This document shows, piece by piece, positions 36,644 through 41,185 of a DNA stretch of 41,185 bases; the first letter of the stretch is position 1, and every line of letters starts with the position of its first letter. The position numbers were made by a program, and so were the translations under genes. Where the stretch lies: NCBI GenBank assembly GCA_022819825.1, contig JAJEGM010000044.1, forward strand, positions 1 through 41,185. Reading direction: 5' to 3'. The notes beneath the pieces are model-generated. The model was not told the DNA's origin. It searched no databases and worked only from the letters and a program-made list of their open reading frames with translations. Source of the DNA: Acidimicrobiia bacterium (lineage in GTDB: Bacteria > Actinomycetota > Acidimicrobiia > Acidimicrobiales > Bin134).

Positions 36644-38299
36644 GTGATCCGCGATGCTTGCCTTATCGAAGATCCAACGACCCCGCAGGAATTCGACGTC
36701 GTCATCATCGGCGCCGGTGCCGCGGGCCTGTACGCCCTCCATCGGATGCGCGGGCTCGGCTTGTCGGCCAGGGTCTTCGAGAAAGGCGACGGGGTCGGCG
36801 GTACTTGGTACTGGAACCGCTACCCCGGTGCTCGGTGCGATGTGGAGAGCTGGGACTACTGCTATACGTTCTCCGAAGAACTTGAGCAGGAGTGGGAGTG
36901 GACCGAGCGGTTTCCCACCCAGCCGGAGCTAGAGCGCTACTTCAACCACGTCGCCGACCGCTTCGACCTGCGCCGGGACATCGACTTCAACACCCGGCTG
37001 GAGCAGGCCCGCTTCGACGATGACCGGAACCGCTGGATCATCCGCACGTCAGCGGGCGCAACGGTGTCGGCCCGGTTTGTGGTGTCGGCCGCGGGCTGCC
37101 TCTCGGAGGTGAACACGCCCCGGTTTGAGGGGGCCGAGACGTTCGAGGGCCAGCAAATCCACACTGCCCGCTGGCCGAAGGGCGGCATCAACGTGACCGG
37201 CATGCGGGTAGGGGTGATCGGCACCGGTTCGACCGGAGTTCAGGCGATCCCGCAGCTGGCCAAACAGGCCGAGCACCTGTTCGTGTTCCAGCGCACTCCG
37301 CAGTTCGCCATCCCGGCCCGCAATCGGCCAATCGACGACGACGCTCTTGAGGAGCTGAAGCACAACTATCGCGAGCGGTGGGAGCTAAAGAAGGCGAGTC
37401 CGGTGGGGATGGGGCGCCGTCCTCCCGAGGTCTCGTCGGCCCTGGAGGTGGACGAGGCCACCAGGACGAGGATCCTGGAGGACTCGTGGGCGCTAGGGGG
37501 GCCGGGCTTCGCCCGAACCTTCGACGACGTGATGACCAACGCCGATTCGAACCAGCTCACGTCGGAGTTCGTTCAGGACAAGATCAGGGAGAAAGTCGAA
37601 GACTCTGTGGTGGCCGAGAGCCTCCTGGCCATCGACCACCCCCTTGGCGCTCGGCGGTTGATCGTGGAGATCGACTACTTCGAGACCTACAACCGTCCCA
37701 ACGTGACTCTGGTGGATGTGGCGGCCGCCCCAATTGAGGAGATCACACCCCGGGGCTTGCGCACCACCGAGGGCTCCTACGACCTCGACCTGATCGTCTA
37801 TGCCACCGGATTCGACGGCATGACCGGCGCCCTTTTGGCCATGGACATCCAGGGCGTCGGCGGATTGCCGCTCCGGGCCAAATGGTCTGATGGGGCCGGC
37901 GCCTATCTCGGCCTGGTGGCGTCGGGATTCCCCAACCTGTTCATGATCACCGGCCCCGGCAGCCCCGCGGTGTTCAGCAACGTGATCTTCTCCATCGAAC
38001 AGCACGTCGACTGGATCACCGACTGCCTGGCCCACATGATCGAGAACAACCTCGACCGCATCGACACCGACCCCGAGGCCGAAGCCGAATGGACCCGGGG
38101 CGTCCACGAGATCGCGGCCCAGTCCATCGTGGGCAAGACCGACTCCTGGTGGACCGGCGCCAACATCGAAGGCAAGCCCCAAGGCGTCACCTTCTACCTC
38201 GGCGGCACCCACACCTACCGCGAAATCTGCAACGAAATCGCCGTCAACGGCTACGAGGGCTTCGTCTTCCAACCAGCCAATAGCCCCGCAAGCGCGTGA
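36644..38299 (+). CDS. Baeyer-Villiger-type flavin monooxygenase
   Basis: A 551-residue class B flavoprotein monooxygenase, which uses FAD, NADPH and oxygen to turn ketones into esters or lactones. The FAD-binding motif is GAGAAG (about residues 23-28), followed by GGTWYWNRYPGARCD, a strong cyclohexanone-monooxygenase-like block. The Baeyer-Villiger fingerprint FxGxxxHxxxWP is FEGQQIHTARWP from Phe167. The second Rossmann motif is GTGSTG near residue 193. The GTG start follows AGGGAGA. It stands alone and converges on the restriction endonuclease gene three bases away. Substrate unknown, though ketones arising from the nearby P450/SDR enzymes are possible. Confidence 0.93.
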   Translation: MIRDACLIEDPTTPQEFDVVIIGAGAAGLYALHRMRGLGLSARVFEKGDGVGGTWYWNRYPGARCDVESWDYCYTFSEELEQEWEWTERFPTQPELERYFNHVADRFDLRRDIDFNTRLEQARFDDDRNRWIIRTSAGATVSARFVVSAAGCLSEVNTPRFEGAETFEGQQIHTARWPKGGINVTGMRVGVIGTGSTGVQAIPQLAKQAEHLFVFQRTPQFAIPARNRPIDDDALEELKHNYRERWELKKASPVGMGRRPPEVSSALEVDEATRTRILEDSWALGGPGFARTFDDVMTNADSNQLTSEFVQDKIREKVEDSVVAESLLAIDHPLGARRLIVEIDYFETYNRPNVTLVDVAAAPIEEITPRGLRTTEGSYDLDLIVYATGFDGMTGALLAMDIQGVGGLPLRAKWSDGAGAYLGLVASGFPNLFMITGPGSPAVFSNVIFSIEQHVDWITDCLAHMIENNLDRIDTDPEAEAEWTRGVHEIAAQSIVGKTDSWWTGANIEGKPQGVTFYLGGTHTYREICNEIAVNGYEGFVFQPANSPASA

Positions 38300-38302
38300 G
38301 GG

Positions 38303-38992
38303 TCAGATCTCTCCGGACGTGTCGCTGATGGAGCCTCCCAGTTCCTCAAGTCGCGTCCGTGCCAAATATTCAAGTCGACGAGACTGGACCCACAGAGTTC
38401 GTCGAATGCCGTTACTGACCTGCCGTTCGCTGATGACCCGAGCTAGATCAGCGATGGTGCGCGCACGACGGGCCAGACGCAGGTCGGGATGTTCGCGGCT
38501 CTCGCGAGCATCTTCAGGCAAGATTGCTCCCCGCACGGATGGCGGTAGGTCGATCACCTCGGTCTCAGTGATCTCCCCTTCATTTAGCACAGCGTTAAAT
38601 TTCGACGAGGAAAGGGCGTGCCGATAGACCGTGTACTCCGCCCGATCGAGCGTGTCACCTGCTTCTTTGCCATCTAGATCCCAAAATGGCCACATCTCGA
38701 CTTCGGCAACCTCGAACGGGTCGAGGACCCGCATGGCCACCGCGTCCGTGCGTTGGTTCGTCAGATGACGTCGGATGCGAGTGCGAAGGTTCTCTTGGGT
38801 CTGCCCGACGTAGATCGGCTCGCCGTCGTAGTCGATGAAGAGGTACACGCCGCATTTGCAGTCTCCTACCTTGCGGCCCGACGGGTCGGGGGCGTCGAGT
38901 AGGCGTGTTACTCCTTCGTAGAGAGCATCAACGTCCGGTGGCGAATTTGAGGTCAAGCCGCGAGCCTCATTAGCCAATTCTGGCCAAGCCAC
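38303..38992 (-). CDS. GIY-YIG restriction endonuclease (Eco29kI-like)
   Basis: A 229-residue endonuclease with the GIY-YIG core near residues 48-77: GVYLF, EPIYVGQT, and LRTRIRRHL with catalytic Arg and His. Further along, RAEYTVYRH supplies the conserved Glu and SSKFNAVLNEG the FN motif. The closest type I know is Eco29kI, a type II enzyme whose partner is a C5 methylase, as here. GTG at 38992 overlaps the methylase by 40 bases. A TTG at 38956 would give a four-base TTGA overlap and is a real alternative start. The recognition site cannot be read from the sequence. The pair is more AT-rich by eye than its neighbours, suggesting acquisition. Confidence 0.87.
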   Translation of the reverse strand: MAWPELANEARGLTSNSPPDVDALYEGVTRLLDAPDPSGRKVGDCKCGVYLFIDYDGEPIYVGQTQENLRTRIRRHLTNQRTDAVAMRVLDPFEVAEVEMWPFWDLDGKEAGDTLDRAEYTVYRHALSSSKFNAVLNEGEITETEVIDLPPSVRGAILPEDARESREHPDLRLARRARTIADLARVISERQVSNGIRRTLWVQSRRLEYLARTRLEELGGSISDTSGEI

Positions 38993-39927
38993 TCAATAAC
39001 CGGGACGCACACCGCATCACCTAGTGCGAACATGGCTTGTCGTTCCGACACCGCGCCATAGTTCAGGTCTTCCGCCCCTTGAAGGCGGGCATAATCGTCA
39101 ACATCCATCCAACGCACATCGAATCCGCCTCGGCCCACTCGCACTAGGGCCTGCCGTGAGGAACCTCCCCTTGTGGTTCGTAGCGCACCTGCGATTTCGT
39201 CGCTGCGGACCTCCCAAACGGCTCTTCCTTTACGGGTGCGTCGATACGCACCGAGGAACCGTAGACGTTTGTCTTGGCGCCACCTTTCGATCCGTTCACG
39301 CTGCAATGGCGACAGGGACTCCAAGAAAGAGTCGCGCCGATCGGGTGCCCACCAGTCGTCGTTTTTGCTAGCCACATCCACCAGCCTCAGAGATGCCGCT
39401 TTGGGAACCTCCGGCATTAGCGGGTGTTCGCCTAGCGTGCCGAGCAAAAACACGCGGGCCCGGCTCTGCGGCACGAATGCCGACGCATTGACGACAGTGG
39501 CATTCACCGTGTAGCCGAGTGCTTCGAGCATCTCGACGACTAGCGCAAAGTCTCGGCCCTCGTTCACCGTGGCGAAACCCGGCACGTTCTCTACTATCAC
39601 GGCCCTTGGAAGGCGTTCGCCCATCTCTGCGAGGATGCGGCAGAACTCGGTGATGAGGCTGGACTGTTCACCCTCGAGTCCGGCAAGGTTGCCCGCCAGC
39701 GACATGTCCACACAGGGGAAGGATGCGGTAGCGATCTCGGCGTCTGGGATGTCGTCCCCGCGCAGGTTGCGGATGTCTTCCACCACAAGCACATCGTCGC
39801 CCCAGTTGGCACGGTAGAGAGCGGCCTTGGTCTCGTCGATGTCGTTTGCGAATACAGTCGTGACCCCCACCCGCTCTAGACCCGCTCGCATCAGGCCCAT
39901 GCCAGCGAAGAACTCGGCGGCTCTCAT
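38953..39927 (-). CDS. DNA (cytosine-5) methyltransferase of the R-M pair
   Basis: A C5 cytosine methylase of 324 residues (340 if started at an in-frame ATG at 39975). Motif I is AEFFAGMGLMRAGLE, motif IV is FPCVDMS with catalytic Cys72, motif VI is VENVPGF, motif VIII is QSRARVF, motif IX lies in LRTTRGGSSRQ and motif X in ALGDAVCVPVIEWL. It should protect host DNA by methylating the site cut by the neighbouring GIY-YIG endonuclease. ATG at 39927 is preferred because it begins directly before motif I and overlaps the stop of a small upstream reading frame by four bases. The target-recognition region between motifs VIII and IX is short. Confidence 0.9.
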   Translation of the reverse strand: MRAAEFFAGMGLMRAGLERVGVTTVFANDIDETKAALYRANWGDDVLVVEDIRNLRGDDIPDAEIATASFPCVDMSLAGNLAGLEGEQSSLITEFCRILAEMGERLPRAVIVENVPGFATVNEGRDFALVVEMLEALGYTVNATVVNASAFVPQSRARVFLLGTLGEHPLMPEVPKAASLRLVDVASKNDDWWAPDRRDSFLESLSPLQRERIERWRQDKRLRFLGAYRRTRKGRAVWEVRSDEIAGALRTTRGGSSRQALVRVGRGGFDVRWMDVDDYARLQGAEDLNYGAVSERQAMFALGDAVCVPVIEWLGQNWLMRLAA

Positions 39928-40115
39928 GCTGCGATGTTGAAGAACATGGTGAACAGTTGGATGACGATGGGGCATCGGCGGCTGCCTTTACCGCGTGCTG
40001 TCTGTGCCATGAAAATACCGTACAGAGAGGGTGTGACATATTGATGGTCACTCTTTCCGATCCCGACGCCAACGCCCTTTTCTTCCACCTCAACGTCCCA
40101 GATGAAATCAGCCAA
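39924..40115 (-). CDS. Possible small reading frame coupled to the methylase gene
   Basis: A 63-residue reading frame (TTG start) whose TGA overlaps the methylase ATG by four bases. The frame stays open upstream to the stop codon of the PhyH gene, but no ATG or GTG start with a good ribosome-binding site was found there; an internal GTG at 40088 is another possibility. The product matches nothing I recognise. It could be a small controller-type gene, a leader peptide or a decayed remnant. Only the exact overlap supports it. Confidence 0.25.
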   Translation of the reverse strand: MADFIWDVEVEEKGVGVGIGKSDHQYVTPSLYGIFMAQTARGKGSRRCPIVIQLFTMFFNIAA

Positions 40116-40184
40116 GTCCTCGTTTGACAGGCGACTCTCGTCTTCCGTTATTCGTCTTGAAGGGGGCGGACTTCGACGGGGCGC

Positions 40185-41000
40185 TTACCGGTTGGTGGCG
40201 CGATATTCCTCGATAGCGGTGAATGGGTCTTCGGCGTTGCGCCAGTGGCCCAATGCCGGGCCGGCAAGCTGGTAGCCGATGAACCGGATGAGGTCGTCGT
40301 CCCAGTCGGCTACGGCGTGGGGCGGGAACTCGAGCAGGAGGCGTTCGGTCTGGTTGAGCCAGCCCACCGTGTGCTGCGCGTTGACCGCCAGCCGCACCTC
40401 GTTGCCCACATTGGCACCGCCTCCGTGGAAGAGCAAGCCCGTGTACAAGAGCACCGAGCCCTTGTGCATGACCGCGGCAACATCTTCGCCCGGTTCGGGA
40501 CGGCGGTCGTCGTCCCATGCGTGGCTTCCGGGCACGACGCGGGTCGCTCCATTCTCCACCGTAAACTCGGTGACCGCCCACAAGGCGTTGAGATCAACCT
40601 CAGAGGGAAACGGAGGCGCGCCATACTTCCAGGTGTCGCGATGGAGCATCTGGTCGGCTTCACCCGAGAACAGTTCGAAATAGTGGGCAAACGAGAGGCT
40701 CCAGGTGGGCGCGTGCCCCAAAGTGTGGTCGCCAGCGGTGAGGATTATCGGGTGGCGGGCCAGGTGCGACCGGAAGGTAGGCGAGCGACCGACCACCAGA
40801 CCCGTCCGTCGTGTTCCGGCCCCAGCGAAGTCGGTATTGCCCCGTGGCGTGTCCTCCAAGAAGGGTGCCATCTCGCTCGCCACCGCGTCCACGACCCCCT
40901 CGCCGACCGCGCCCTCGACTACACAACAGCCGTAGTCGCTAAGCGCTGAACACAGTTCCTGAGGGTCATAGCGGGCTGAGAGTCTCGGTATCTCGGTCAT
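40185..41000 (-). CDS. PhyH-family Fe(II)/2-oxoglutarate dioxygenase
   Basis: A 271-residue phytanoyl-CoA dioxygenase-like enzyme, the normal length for the family. HxD is in QMLHRDTWKYG, the distal His in LLFHGGGANVGNEVR, whose Arg would hold 2-oxoglutarate, and ENGATRVVPGSHAW is the usual strand following the metal motif. The expected activity is hydroxylation of a small molecule. ATG at 41000 is preceded by CAGGGACC. It lies upstream of the methylase on the same strand but is probably a separate unit. It is only distantly like the PhyH protein at 18396-19595. Confidence 0.9.
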   Translation of the reverse strand: MTEIPRLSARYDPQELCSALSDYGCCVVEGAVGEGVVDAVASEMAPFLEDTPRGNTDFAGAGTRRTGLVVGRSPTFRSHLARHPIILTAGDHTLGHAPTWSLSFAHYFELFSGEADQMLHRDTWKYGAPPFPSEVDLNALWAVTEFTVENGATRVVPGSHAWDDDRRPEPGEDVAAVMHKGSVLLYTGLLFHGGGANVGNEVRLAVNAQHTVGWLNQTERLLLEFPPHAVADWDDDLIRFIGYQLAGPALGHWRNAEDPFTAIEEYRATNR

Positions 41001-41075
41001 GGTCCCTGTCCGTATGACAAATTCTCCATTGCGGAATCATTGAGAGCAACCAAGACGGCAACGCAGTGATTGCGA

Positions 41076-41105
41076 ATGTATACAAATCTGAAAACATGAA
41101 TACAT
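41076..41105. promoter_or_regulatory. AT-rich promoter-like region with ATGTAT/ATACAT inverted repeat
   Basis: ATGTAT (41076-41081) and ATACAT (41100-41105) are perfect inverted six-base arms. A -10-like TATACA is at 41079-41084, just before the ATG at 41104. Operators overlapping the start are usual for antitoxin genes, but the assignment is weak. Confidence 0.25.
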
Positions 41106-41185
41106 GCAAAGCGCCATTGTGCATATAGATATGGCGACCCATCAGGAATTGAAGAGGCTCGCGGCATCTCTCGGCACAACAGTGG
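41104..41185 (+). CDS. Start of a possible ribbon-helix-helix antitoxin gene, 3' partial
   Basis: The first 27 codons run off the window end. The product begins with a strand IVHIDMATHQ followed by helix ELKRLAASLGTTV, the layout of the ribbon-helix-helix domain in VapB-like antitoxins (strand, then two helices). An in-frame TGA at 41089 limits the start to ATG 41104 or ATG 41131. It is divergent from the PhyH gene. With so little sequence this is a tentative call. Confidence 0.4.
   Translation, partial: MQSAIVHIDMATHQELKRLAASLGTTV

Noticed and set aside
40116..40184. Similarity of the short frame upstream of the methylase to the N-terminus of HsdM proteins
   Set aside because: Only a few residues (LADFIW) look alike, and the following sequence does not continue the match.

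Overview
The window is high-GC and densely coded, with frequent GTG starts, 4-base ATGA/GTGA overlaps and lipobox lipoproteins. Together with an F420-type luciferase-like oxidoreductase, a PcrA with a C-terminal tudor-like tail and mostly two-polypeptide Liv transporters, this suggests an uncultivated actinobacterium, probably of the Acidimicrobiia. That placement is an inference from gene content; no rRNA is present. No insertion sequence, integrase, prophage or CRISPR array was seen, and no gap between genes exceeds about 205 bases.

Region by region. (1) 1-2626: a 5'-truncated secreted S1-family serine protease followed by a lipoprotein built from an internal duplication. (2) 2645-7660: PcrA helicase, a small coiled-coil membrane-anchored protein, an LLM-class flavin oxidoreductase and an S1-domain RNA-binding protein with an acidic repeat tail. 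(3) 7757-18391, transporter locus A: a VOC protein, an atypical SDR and an RpiR/SIS regulator form one rightward operon. It converges on a leftward operon encoding an MFS-LivF fusion, a LivH-LivM-LivG fusion and a PTP-like phosphatase. A substrate-binding lipoprotein and a second PTP-like phosphatase are divergently transcribed from it. (4) 18396-29164, locus B: a PhyH-type dioxygenase lies opposite a rightward operon of substrate-binding lipoprotein, second MFS-LivF fusion, second LivHMG fusion, cytochrome P450 and ferredoxin. A SnoaL-like protein and an SDR follow. (5) 29170-35510: a TetR regulator is divergent from a five-gene catabolic operon (CaiB/BaiF CoA-transferase, two amidohydrolases, Rieske oxygenase alpha subunit, small unknown protein). 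(6) 35515-38299: tRNA-Arg(ACG), an eight-helix membrane protein and a Baeyer-Villiger-type monooxygenase. (7) 38303-41185: a compact restriction-modification pair (C5 cytosine methylase and GIY-YIG endonuclease), another PhyH-type dioxygenase and the start of a possible ribbon-helix-helix antitoxin gene.

The most striking content is the pair of paralogous transport systems. The four cytoplasmic and membrane components of a LivHMGF-type ABC importer are carried on only two chains, LivH-LivM-LivG and MFS-LivF. The latter joins a complete major-facilitator-like permease to an ABC ATPase. Each system has its own binding lipoprotein with a Glu/Pro-rich tether. Copy A is surrounded by two PTP-like phosphatases and a SIS-domain regulator. 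Copy B is translationally coupled to a P450 and ferredoxin. A 15-base motif (13 of 15 identical) lies upstream of the VOC-SDR-RpiR operon and in the divergent promoter region of locus A, suggesting shared control. With the nearby Rieske, Baeyer-Villiger, PhyH, CoA-transferase and amidohydrolase genes, the region looks like an uptake-and-oxidation island for one or more organic substrates whose identity the sequence does not reveal.
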